This document shows positions 46,520 to 56,531 of a stretch of DNA of 64,000 nucleotides, in pieces. Numbering within the stretch: position 1 is the stretch's first letter; every line of letters starts with the position of its first letter. The notes beneath the pieces were generated by a model. That model worked only from the letters and a program-made list of their open reading frames with translations, was not told the DNA's origin and ran no database searches. The stretch is from Isoperla grammatica. Taxonomy: Eukaryota; Arthropoda; Insecta; Plecoptera; Perlodidae. The DNA lies in contig OX246746.1 in assembly GCA_945910005.1 (NCBI GenBank), positions 34,186,686 to 34,250,685 on the forward strand, written 5' to 3'. The position numbers and the translations under genes were made by a program.

Positions 46520-46989
46520 TGCTAGATAGTAACCCCATAGTTCTACCTGAGATTTCACTTTTGCAAAGTTTTGAATATATTAAATTACTAAGTGAAAATA
46601 TTAGCAATCATGAAGAAATGAAAGCATTCACTCTAGAGCAATCAGTTATTAACAGTAAGGGAGAATGCAGTTTAAAATTAAACTCTCTCATTAAACGTGT
46701 TGAACAAATCAAACAACAGAAATACTATCCCCTGAAACAACACGGAATGCCAATAGGAATTAACGTGATAATAATTGTTGCCATTTCTGTAATAGGAATA
46801 CTGTGGTATTGGTGTTCGAGGAAACGTACCGGCATGCAGATATCTTCTCCGGTCAGCATCCAAATGTCCACGCGACCTGTGGTCGTAAGCGAGGAATCAA
46901 CTGGAGACGAGGTAGACTCCAATGGCCAGGAGGCGGATATTACTGTTCAGGCAGCGCCCCGGACTCTCTTCTCAAGGCGGTTCGAGTAG
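46519..46989 (+). pseudogene. Envelope-like C-terminal region with membrane anchor
   Basis: A 157-codon frame overlaps the stop of the upstream env-like frame. It has a helical stretch, then one strongly hydrophobic segment (about residues 79-98) followed at once by basic residues and a polar tail. This is a type I membrane-anchor layout, as in the transmembrane part of env-like proteins of Gypsy elements. The break with the upstream frame makes an intact product unlikely unless frameshifting or splicing is used. Confidence 0.5.
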
Positions 46990-48609
46990 ACGGGCAAAGC
47001 CGCAGCCACAGTTCCTGAAGTGGTACCACAAAATAAATTCCCAACAAATAGGCAGGCACATGATTTGATTTGAACCAGCACAAGGAAATAAAGCTAGATA
47101 CTAGAGCCTAAAAGCAAATTAGATGTAATTGCAAAAGTCTGCTAAAGAATTAAATAATAAATTTAAAAAAAAAATGCTAACAAATCAAATCACAGGCCTA
47201 CCAGGAATTTACAATGGAAATTAAAAATAAAGTAATGTCAACTTTGAAAATTTGAATCAACATATGTAAAGAATTTAAGAAATAATTTTGTTTGTAACAA
47301 TTACGGTAACTAAATTTTGAGCAACAGGAAAAGTAATCAACTTGGAAACACGAGATAGGTGATAAAAGCATTCATATGCAAACTGTGTTAGTTAAGATTG
47401 CTGTAAATTCAGCTGTAACTTAAATTGTAAACTTTTGGGCATGAAAGCTAGAGGGCCCAGGGTTACCTAGTAAAGCTTTTCAGTCAGTAGGCTAGTGCTG
47501 AACAAGCAGATTAGCATAATAAGTGTAAGTAGGCCAATATGTAGGCTAAGCCACAAGGTAGCAAAGCAAAGACCTAGCTATGTACGATGTAACTTAGTAG
47601 GCCTAATCATGTAATTGTGTGAATTTAAAGTGTATGAATAATTAATAGAGTACTAAAGTAAAATTAGACCAAGGAAATATTGAATGTACTTACCAATACA
47701 CATGAAGTCTTGTCATGAAGTCACACAAACTTAGGAAGTAGAATCAAATAGTTGACTTGCAAAGCCGAGGGTAGGCTCACTCTGTCTTGGGTGTAATCAC
47801 TCACATAAAACACAAGCGCATGTGGCTAACAATGCCGAACGATTCCAAGAGTGAGGTTATGTATTAGTAAACAAACTCACAGGAATGAACCCAGGGCCTA
47901 CCCAAAGCCGCTGATTAGTTATAATAGAAATTGATTGAGAATTCACTGTTCACAAGTATCTACACCGCGCAGAAGAAGCTTTCTGGTACGATAGCTTGGA
48001 AGTTGAAGGGGTTAGTCCTTCCCTACCCACTCCCACACAGCCGACTGTGCGCTGCACTTGGCCTGGGAACCGAGAGATTACGATAAGGGGTACGTGCCCT
48101 ATCTTGGCAACACTTGGTGAAGACGAACTGTGTAAGTTGTATGCACGCAAAGTCCTACCATTGGAACAACAGTGCCATGGTAAAAAAATAACTAGAACCA
48201 CCTGTGGATTTCACGCACCGGACCCGACTGTCTGTCACTGAACATTTTGGTGACCGCGCTCGACTGGGCGGAACCGCAAGGTTGACAAGGCAGTGCTGTA
48301 ACGCGGCAAATTTCAAAGCTCCTTCCAAAACTCTGATTTGTGCAGAGTGTACCAAACTCATCAGGCCACTTGAACTTCCAATCTCACGGGAAATAACAAA
48401 TGAATAAATAAGCAGTACCTACACTTGTAATACATGTAACAGTAAATTCAGAACTTACTTATTAGTGTTGAACTAGAGAAACTCAATCAATTAGTAAATA
48501 GTCAATAGGGAAGAATTACAAACAAGTATATCTGTATCCAGAGTTGAATGATTTACTCATCAATGACTTGTTAAAAGAATGCCATTTATAGGAAACTAGC
48601 ATCCTTTTG
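46990..48609 (+). other. Gypsy 3' non-coding region
   Basis: A 1.6-kb stretch between the env-like region and the polypurine tract. It has short frames without recognisable domains. It is unusually long for a Gypsy 3' UTR and could hide further decayed env or captured sequence. Confidence 0.5.
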
Positions 48610-48622
48610 AAAAGGGGGAAGC
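48610..48622 (+). other. Polypurine tract of the Gypsy element
   Basis: AAAAGGGGGAAG immediately precedes the right LTR, the expected plus-strand priming site. Confidence 0.85.
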
Positions 48623-49425
48623 TGTAATGAACGCTGGAATGCAGTTCATCATTAAAATGATTGTCATTGATTTCAATCAATATTGGCTGATGAGCATAAT
48701 CATTCAACAGGTGAAAACCAACTATGTCTAGTGTCCATTGATTGGTAGTCATAGGTAACACTACATTAATCAATAAATTACAACAGTATCGATTAATGTA
48801 GATGATTATTGGAGTCAATGTAATTTGTAATGGAACATTCATGCATTACAGTAAAACTTATCATCTCTAAAACATGACGTTCAAAGTGCATTGCTTCATC
48901 CAGCTAGGATGTCACGTCACTGTGTAATAACACACCATCCTGACACAGCACTAGACGTCTTCACGGCTACCTCTTTGAGTTGCCGGCACTCGGCTGGAAT
49001 CAGCCAACAGCTGATTGGTCAGCTCGAGTGCACAATATTTAAATTAGCCAATCGAATACAGCCACAGTGGACACATGGCACAACTTAGCCTAAAACACTA
49101 GTTCTCTAAGGAGGGGAAATTTCCCCTACAGCCATTTCCTGTGGGAAATGCTCTCTCTTATCTCAGCTATCTTAGAGCTAGGACGTGTTTCCAGGTTAGG
49201 GAATGTTTAGTTTAATCAAACCCATTGTTGTATGTTAGTAATGAAAAGTCTTTTATTAAACTTATACTTAATTGTACATGGGTGTTATGATTAATAGATA
49301 ACAACACGTCCTACTCTCCCAATTCATTGATCCCTCAAGAAAAGTAGTCTAATTGAGCCCTGGTATTTATTGATCAGTATTTGATGATTTGATTTTATTG
49401 ATTAATAACTATCGGCGGCACTACA
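48623..49425 (+). repeat. Right LTR of the Gypsy element
   Basis: 803 bp, TGTAATGAACG...GGCGGCACTACA, nearly identical to 38950-39752. It is followed by the target repeat CTGG. Confidence 0.95.
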
Positions 49426-49948
49426 CTGGCAAAGCAGATTTTTATTTATCGTTGATAGAGACAGAAGACTGAATAGTGGCGCTGAATGCAAAAATAAACC
49501 TCTCAGTCATAAAAGGAACATTTTAAAAAGTTCGCACATCGGCCACTAGTGGCGCTGATATTTGCTGTTAAATCCAAGCGGCTATCCCAACGTTAAATAC
49601 GAGCGCCTATCTGAACGATACTAGTTCGCAGATCGGCCGCTAGTGGCGCAGAGCTTTGCTGTTAATCCCAATAAATTTACGGTACCTAATTGGTATGCAA
49701 ACCCATTTTGTTGATGTAGGATGGCAATATCGTATACATATAATGTATGGTATGGGGCCAGGTAGAGTATGTAGTTGGTAGCACTGGACGAAGAGGTAAT
49801 TGATGACTAATTGCAGCTGCAAGGCATATGATGTGGGCTGAAAATTATAATAACCTTGTAAACCAATTTGTATCTCAAAGAATACATGCATAGGTATGTA
49901 TGTTTCATACCATAATGAGACAAAATTCAAAGCTCGATAACAACTTAC

Positions 49949-50094
49949 ACAAGTTTCCGGCTTCGACAATCGCTGTTGAGCCCTTCGATAACGGTTAACG
50001 GCCTTCGTGACATCTTTTGCACTTCCACTGTGTCCCAGCTTCAGACACGGAACCCAATCACAGTTGTTTATGTCATCGAGTCTAGCAGGCTTAC
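49949..50094 (-). CDS. THAP-DDE transposase gene exon 2
   Basis: The minus-strand exon is bounded by acceptor ATTTTTACAG (before 50094) and donor GTAAGTTG (49948 leftward). It is 146 nt, entering in phase 1 and leaving in phase 0. It encodes GKPARLDDINNCDWVPCLKLGH, the conserved stretch after the THAP CSxHF motif in THAP-DDE transposases, then a basic segment. Exon phases match exon 1 (phase 1) and exon 3 (phase 0) exactly. Confidence 0.85.
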
Positions 50095-50403
50095 CTGTAA
50101 AAATAATTGATTCTTAGTAAAATGAACATATTATAATATTAGAAAAATACATAGCATTCTACTGTCATGTAATAGATACCACAATGAAGCTAGTGTCCTC
50201 AGACCGGGTACAGACCAACAATTCAGCACAGTGCTAGTCCAGCTAGGCCTAGTAGAGTGGCGTTATATACAAAAGGGAAGGGGCCTACTCCGGCAGACTA
50301 GGCCTAGGCCTACACTGTACGCTGACTGACACTATTCTGTGCACTAGTAGTGGGGATAGAATAAGGGTCCAGGTTATTATCGGTAGGTCTACCAATTGTA
50401 GGC

Positions 50404-50549
50404 CCTGCCCAGGGACTGCTACCTTATCGTGGTGGGCAGGTTTGCGTGCTTTGTTGATCCCGAGAGCTATGCCGGCGGAAGCGTATGCTTCTGGTAGGGC
50501 CACCCAAGCCGGACTGGTCGAGGAGGAGAAGTCAGACGAAGTGCAGTCC
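50404..50549 (+). ncRNA. Putative HDV-like self-cleaving ribozyme at retroposon 5' end
   Basis: Counting from the first base: P1 pairs 1-7 (CCTGCCC) with 31-37 (GGGCAGG). P2 pairs 10-16 (GGACTGC) with about 140-146 (GCAGTCC). P3 pairs 18-20 (ACC) with 28-30 (GGT), closed by a 7-base L3. Just before the P2 3' strand lies CGAA, matching the CNRA J4/2 consensus with a candidate catalytic C. The spacing of P1, P2 and P3 equals the classic HDV layout. The P4 region is long and contains a GAAGC/GCTTC hairpin. P1.1 is the weakest part (only a possible CG/CG pairing). Cleavage would fall exactly at the retroposon's 5' end. Confidence 0.65.
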
Positions 50550-50784
50550 ACACCCCAATCCCCTTTCCCCCCCACTGTCCCATTGAATATTTCTCCTCCC
50601 ACTTGGCCCTGCCCTCCCTTGCTGGACTCCGGTATGACGACTCACGCGACGTACAATGGATCTGATTCGGATGTGGCTTTATTCTTCATTATCATCTTTC
50701 TCATCTTCATTATCACCCGCTCATCGTCTCGATTAGCCATCGTTGCATAAATATGAGACGTTAAGCCCCATTAATCAATCAATC
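50404..50784 (+). mobile_element. Short non-LTR retroposon, full length with HDV-like 5' end
   Basis: The copy is 381 bp, flanked by 13-bp repeats ACCAATTGTAGGC (50391-50403 and 50785-50797). It begins CCTGCCCAGGGACTGC and ends in (AATC)n. One base differs from the other full copies at position 17, in the P2/P3 junction, leaving all helices intact. An in-frame ORF from ATG 50469 to 50750 encodes a Pro-rich segment and a C-terminal hydrophobic stretch (VALFFIIIFLIFIIT). The insertion lies in intron 1 of the transposase gene. Confidence 0.95.
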
Positions 50785-51365
50785 ACCAATTGTAGGCAAG
50801 CTAATCTTACTATAGGCCCAAGGTCTACTAGATCGCTTGTAGCGCGCGCTGCGCGGCTTGCGCTTCGCAATTACTCCGCTAGGAGTAAATCCAGTAGACC
50901 TTGCAATAGGCCTAGGACCCAAGCCTAGAAGAAGTGAAGGATCTATATACTAGGCTATTCTACGATCCAAATTATGATCATGATGCCGATATCTGTGCTT
51001 GGGCCATCACCGATAGCATGGCCTACCCTAAGCCTAGTACTTTGTAGACCTAGCTGGCACTGGCTAATGTCACTGGCAGTGACATTAGCTCTCTAATTAA
51101 GGGCACAGGCTACACTTAAGTTCAATTTAACATTAATATCACACTCATAAATATAAGGTTGCAGGCCTAGGCCTACGACAAAGACTAGGTCCTAGGCCTA
51201 TCTAGGCATTTGGCTTTCCACATTCTACAACCAGGCCTATAGGCCCGAGTGAGGTTAGGTTTTAGCCTTCAACTAAGCAGCATTTCCAGGCGTATTATGC
51301 TTGTGAATAATTACTAACCAATATATTGCTACAATATCATTGATATGTTTTAATAAAATACTCAC

Positions 51366-51582
51366 CATTAACGAAATGGGCGGAACATACACGGGCATTT
51401 TTCAATTTTTCCGCAGACAAACCGCTCCTGCGGATGGCAGAAAGCCAACGACTGCAGCGGGTTTTTGTTTGTTCTATTTCTTCTTTTTTCACTCGTTGTG
51501 TCTGGAGAGGAAACCGATAGAACGAACAGGTATCCCTGTTGCTTCTGTTAGAGCAACCAAATACCGCACAAAACTGAACCAT
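51366..51582 (-). CDS. THAP-DDE transposase gene exon 1: THAP domain
   Basis: ATG at 51582 (minus strand); the donor GTGAGTATT follows 51366, leaving phase 1. It encodes a THAP zinc-finger module: CAVFGCSNRSNRD, FYRFPL, then W and the C-terminal CSAHFVNG (C2CH type), a sequence-specific DNA-binding domain. With exons 49949-50094 and 33225-34471 this gives a THAP, linker, HTH and DDE protein, the transposase of the composite element. The ATG is the first in frame and lies just inside the right terminal sequence. Confidence 0.85.
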
Positions 51583-51715
51583 TTTTTATCTATTCCAACT
51601 TAAAGTTACCTAATTTAACATGACCAGCATTGGGAAATGGCGTTGCTTGTCCATCAACTTAGAGCGGCGGTCACGTGACACCTCCCAGTGACGTCAGTTT
51701 TGTTTCCCCTATACC
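51583..51715 (-). promoter_or_regulatory. Right terminal sequence/promoter of the composite transposon
   Basis: Read on the minus strand: TATAGGGG, GACGTCAC (51692-51685 region), CCGCCGCTCT, then GTTGATGGACAAGCA (ending near 51646), then the transposase ATG. It shares block order with 27523-27601 and, more distantly, 1633-1735. Confidence 0.6.
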
Positions 51716-52680
51716 CCACATACCTGCTCTACCGGTTTTCTAAAGCCCGTGTTACACCACGCATTTTAAGCGCACGTTCACTGCGCGGTAAATTCAAGTA
51801 GTTCAAACTACATGGTATATTGAAGTCTTCTCAAACTGATTATTGGCCTCTATAGACGTAAATTTAGTTAAATATTGTGTATAAGTACTAACTTTTCACC
51901 AAAGTCTCTCCGTATTCAAGCATATTATGCAATCTTTGTTGAGTCTTGTCTATGTTATAATAAATATTATTGGAATTAGTTCGCTTAGCTATTTGACAGG
52001 AAAATATAATGTTTTGGCTCTTCATAAACAACTGTAGTAAAAGCCAAGTTTGATTATTGATACTACTTGTTTAAATTCCTTTCATTCGTGGCCCAACGTC
52101 AATAAAACCCCCAAATTTTTTAAAATAATGAAAGTGTTTTTGAAGATGTTTCTAACAGGTACTGTGAAACACAATCGAACATTGAGTCCCAATACATAAA
52201 ATGTATTATGTGTCCTACATCCATTGTAAATAAATGGATTACTTGCATTTCAAATAACATGTCTTTGGATGGAAATGACGAGAAAAATCAAATAACATTG
52301 ATTGTTATCCACATGAGTAAAGAAATAAACATAATTACAATCTAAATATAAGATTAACAGTATTTCACATTCCAATTCTCCTTCATGTTTTTAGTTTCTT
52401 AGTTTGTAATTTTCATTTTCATTTTTGTGCGTTTTATATGTGGATACCTGTTGCCCAAGGTAATACATATTAGATAAATAAATATATTTTCTGAATATAT
52501 TTAAATAAATATTGTAACGCTCGGAAAAGCGCTAGGTTTTCCGCTCGTCACTAACTTCCCGTACCGACCGGACCGGGGCCGGTAATGAAATTACCTATCT
52601 AAGCAGGGGAGTCGGTAACGAGTTCGCGACGAGACCGCTAGGTATACCGGTTAGCCGGGCGGAGACGAAGAATGATCCCG
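51716..52680. other. No gene seen
   Basis: AT-rich to about 52505, then GC-richer sequence starting near TGTAACGCTCGGAAAAGCG (52513) with palindromic GGTAATGAAATTACC (52581-52595). The GC-rich part is interrupted by the LINE at 52692 and may be another repeat. Confidence 0.4.
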
Positions 52681-52929
52681 CAGTACGGGTCCAGTTCCGC
52701 TTAAACTCTCACGCAGTGCAGGTCGAAACCGCGAACATTTTTCAAACGCGAAAGATTTGCAAACACGAAAGTTTTTGTGAAACAAGTGTGAAATTGTGGC
52801 TTATAGGTTTAGACTCAGTGAATAATCCTGAACCCAACCACTATAAATACCAATCATATCCTTACCCAAAGTCCAACACCAACCGTACACCCCAAGACTG
52901 TCCAAACCCGCATAGAGCACAGTGTAAGG

Positions 52930-53346
52930 ATGCCGTCTGGGAAATCAGACTCCAGCGACTCCAACGATCCAGAACCGGAACCCATGGACGACCAAGAGGC
53001 GAAACCGAAACGGAGCAGATCTTCCAGTGGCGTCGACTCAGATCAGGGAAGTGAAATACTTAAATCTCGTAAAAAAATGTCGGCCAAACCAATCCCTACA
53101 AAAACCGATTTCATAAAACAGACCTCAAAGCATACCGAAAACCCCAAATCTAAACAAACTAAAAATTCCGTCAAAGAAAGTAAAAATGGCCAGAAAAATA
53201 ATGAAAACCAACACCCCCCAAACGCCGAGGGTACACCGGCTGAGAACATTCCACTGTCATTTAGACTAACAAAATTCGAAAGAAATCCAGAGAAGAATTA
53301 TATTATAATAATCAGAACAAACAACATGAAGAGCGAGGCTTTCTAG
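52930..53346 (+). pseudogene. LINE ORF1, N-terminal part
   Basis: The frame starts at ATG 52930, about 240 bp inside the element, and encodes a Ser/Asp/Lys-rich disordered protein (PSGKSDSSDSNDPEPEPMDD...). It ends abruptly after IIIIRTNN, where A/G-rich foreign-looking sequence begins. The gag-like continuation is found from about 54000. Confidence 0.6.
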
Positions 53347-53995
53347 TCGTCAAGAAGAGGAAGAAGAACTCAAGTACTAAGGAAAACCAACAAGGAGCAC
53401 GGCTTTTTAGTTGTCAAGAAGAACAAGAAGAACCTAAGCTCTAAGAAAAATTTGTGAGGAGCAAGGCTTCAAAAAAGAGTTAGAGCAGTAAGGAAAGAAA
53501 CAATATCCTCAGCTCGATAGGGAGAGGAGGTAGTCAAGAAAGCAACACAGATGAGAGAAGAGAGAGGTTGATGAAAGAAAGAAAGGCGAAAAAGAAACAT
53601 TAAAGAGAACGAAAAGGGATAAGAGGTAGAAAATGTAAAAAGATGAAGAAGAAACTAAGAAGAGCATATAAGAGGATGAGGATCGTAAACATAAGAAGAA
53701 ACCTGGCATTTGGGAGAAAGGAAAATAGCCCAACTTAGGGCATCCTAGCTCGAGTACATCGGTTAACTTAAATGTTTATATGTAAATTAAATGTAAAGTT
53801 AAATGTTAATTATAAATATAATTGTTTAAGGTATAAATGTAACTTTGAAATGTATAAATGTAAATTGGAAAATGTAAATGTAAACATGTTAAGTAAGTGT
53901 AACAATGTAATATGTAAAGAGACCAAGACACGCATATGCGCGAAAGCGCGGGTGGCGTGTTAAAGATTAACGATTTAGTGAATAAAAAAAAAAAA
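53347..53995 (+). mobile_element. Possible poly(A)-tailed insertion inside LINE ORF1
   Basis: The A/G-rich stretch has imperfect ~70-bp repeats around GTCAAGAAGAACAAGAAGAA (53340-53470), then very AT-rich sequence. It ends with AATAAA merging into a 12-base poly(A) at 53984-53995. ORF1 protein similarity stops at its left edge and resumes right after the poly(A). Boundaries and a target duplication were not fixed. Confidence 0.45.
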
Positions 53996-53999
53996 TACA

Positions 54000-54810
54000 A
54001 CCTCCCTGCCACACCCAATGACTATAGGAAAGTATATATATTCTAAATACCAAAACAAAGCAACAATTGTGTCGTCTGACAGAACCAGCATCAGAGTCCA
54101 AACTCAACACTTGGACGTGGCAAACAGTCTCCTCCAACTAAAACACATCGGAAACAATCCCACTGAACGCGTACGCACCCCTCGGACTATACACGTGCAA
54201 AGGCATTGTCAAAGGGGTCGACCCTCTAATCCCAGACGAAGAAATAATTAAATTATCGAAATCCCCTCAAAAAATTTTACATGTCCGCAGATTCACAAAA
54301 GAAATTATAACTTTAGAGGGCAGTCACTTCGAATATAAACCAACAGGTACAATTCTGTTGACATTCCAAGGAGTCAACCTTTCAAACGAAATTCAAATTC
54401 ATTCAGTTAACCTAGAGGTCACACCATATATCCCAAAAGTCTTACAATGCATGATCTGCTTTAGATATGGTCACATTCAAAATAAGTGCTCAAGGGCACA
54501 GCTGTGCGCAAACTGTGGCAAGGCAGACCATAATATAGATGACGAGTGTACGGCACCGACCTGTTGCATTAATTGCAACGGAAGCCACCCATCCATATCA
54601 GACACCTGCCTGGTCTACAAACAAAGAAGTGCAATTTCAAATCTTATGACCACAGACCATATCATACCAAGGAGCCAGATCCAAAGTACTAGACGAATCC
54701 AGACCGCAAGTACCCAATATGTCCAGCAAAAATGTCCCATCTCTCAAGACAGCAACACAACCATACGACAAACTGCCAATCCACCACTCCCCTCAATCAC
54801 AGGACGATAA
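54000..54810 (+). pseudogene. LINE ORF1, C-terminal part with zinc knuckles (frameshifted)
   Basis: The first frame (to 54250) encodes HPMTIGKYIYSKYQNKA..., an RRM-like ORF1 segment. Near 54180 the signal shifts to another frame (CKGIVKGVDPLIPDEEIIK). This runs to tandem CCHC knuckles, CMICFRYGHIQNKC, CANCGKADHNIDDEC and CCINCNGSHPSISDTC. It is typical of I/Jockey/R1 ORF1 proteins that bind the element RNA. At least one frameshift disables it. Confidence 0.75.
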
Positions 54811-55160
54811 CCCCACTAGAGCTGCCACATCATGAGCAGACATTGTATCATCAACACCGGATCAACCTCTCTTATCATCAAACGACATCCCGACAACAAA
54901 TGAAATCACTATCCCGGACGAAGAGGAGGCGACTCAGCTGTACGGTAACCCTAACATCAACATGTCCCATATCAATAAAGCGAACGATACAGAATTTCAA
55001 GATAGTGTAAAAATAAAAACAACAATCCATCTCATTACAAACCTACTCTGCGACATTTTCATTCACCTAACAGGAACCAAACCACAAAATGCATACAATT
55101 TAATAAACCCTAAAGCACAACTTATTGTTACAATGATATCCGGTATTTCCTTCACACAAC

Positions 55161-55761
55161 ATGGAATTTAGCCTTCTTCAATGGAATATACACAGCATCA
55201 AAAGCAACGTAGCAGAACTACAATGGCTCCTACAGACATTCAAACCCACCGCCGTGGCGCTCCAAGAAACATGGCTCAAAACAAGAGATCAACTCAATCT
55301 CACCAATTATGAAATAATAAGGGAAGACAGAGATGACGGATATGGGGGGGGGGGGGGCGGTAGCGTTACTTATTAACAAACAATACCACTATACGCCAAT
55401 CACTATCCCCATTGACGAAGGAGGCGTGCAAATAATAGCAGCAAACATCTCTTTACCACCAAACCACACCATCAATGTTTACTCTTGCTACGGGAAGCCA
55501 TACTCAACAAACTTTAAAAAATCGTGGGAGGCAATGTCATCCACCTTACCACCTAACACCGTATTCTGTGGAGATCTAAATGCCCACCACCTTATGTGGG
55601 ACGCCAATAGACCAGCTAATAAGGAAGGAGACATAGTAGCAAACTCAATTCAAACCAACGCATTAACCATCCTGAACAATCTCGACCCCACATTCATACT
55701 CAGACCACCCATTCCCCCATCCACCCCCGACGTTACCCTTAGCCTACGTCATGCCAGTTAG
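55161..55761 (+). pseudogene. LINE ORF2, APE endonuclease domain (frameshifted at a poly-G run)
   Basis: The frame 55161-55376 begins MEFSLLQWNIHSIKSN and contains VALQETWLK with the catalytic E. A run of G (55345-55358) shifts the frame; it continues at 55360-55761 with YSCYGKP and FCGDLNAHH (catalytic D, N). The family's S-D-H end motif follows in another frame (GSDHFPI, about 55800). The domain nicks the target DNA to prime reverse transcription. Confidence 0.8.
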
Positions 55762-56199
55762 CACCTATACTAACTTGGTCTGTACTCCCTGACCCCTACG
55801 GCAGTGATCATTTCCCTATCATCATTCATACCTGCGCCGCACCACACCTCCAATCTCACCCCTCCCCCTCACTTAGAAAGGTATCGTTAAAGAAAATAAA
55901 TTGGCACAAGTTCCGCCTTATATGCGACCAGACAATCACCCACATAGACCAAGCTCCAACCCACTCACCAAACCATTATAATAACATAACGGAGGCTATC
56001 CGATCAGCAGCTAATCGTAGTGGACAAGCTTCTAACCAATACGCAGTACGAACCAATCAACCGGTACCCTGGTGGAACTCCACATGTGCCAAAACAGTGG
56101 CGGAACGGAAAAAATCCTGGAAACTTTTTAAAGCAGACCCCTCAATGAATAACTACCTTAGCCTCAAACGAGCGATAGCAAAATCTAAATACACCTTAA

Positions 56200-56480
56200 A
56201 GGGGTTCTCACCCGCTAGATTTATTTTTTACCATATGATCTACTGCACCACACCAATCGATAATGAACCATTAAACATCGTAAGTTGAAACATGTGAATT
56301 GTTATTAATTAATGAAATTTCTGGTTAACTGCCGCGGCGACTGTTGGTGTCAGCCGGCTTTTGGTGCGAGTGTACTCGAAGCGATATATCTAGACGGCCT
56401 TGCTGTACTCCATTCGACACCGCATTGCAGACCGCGTTCATTGTGCATGAGTTGACTATTTCCCCTCCCAATACTACTAC

Positions 56481-56531
<51 letters not shown>

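Larger units (their letters stand above)
38950..49425 (+). mobile_element. Young Ty3/Gypsy retrotransposon with env-like region, complete
   Basis: It is 10,476 bp between 4-bp repeats CTGG (38946-38949 and 49426-49429). The two 803-bp LTRs differ at about five positions by eye. The left LTR is followed by a TGGTGGCAGCGAA primer-site-like sequence (39757 on), and the right LTR is preceded by a polypurine tract AAAAGGGGGAAG. Gag, pol in the -1 frame and a broken envelope-like region lie inside. A short retroposon interrupts the protease. The insertion lies in intron 2 of the THAP-DDE transposase gene. Confidence 0.95.
27520..51715. mobile_element. Composite two-gene DNA transposon (ISL2EU/IS4EU-type), heavily invaded
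   Basis: A SWIM-YqaJ-PHD nuclease gene (27625-31629, +) converges on a THAP-DDE transposase gene (51582 to about 33225, -). Just upstream of each start codon lie matching inverted sequences: TAGGG, then GACGTCAC, then GTTGATGGACAAGCA (27541-27601, and on the minus strand 51692-51646). A DDE transposase paired with a YqaJ nuclease is known from ISL2EU/IS4EU elements. Subtracting the two LTR retrotransposons, one retroposon and one MITE leaves about 9 kb. Exact ends and a short target duplication could not be fixed. The gene pairing and TIR core are seen; the superfamily is inferred. Confidence 0.7.
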
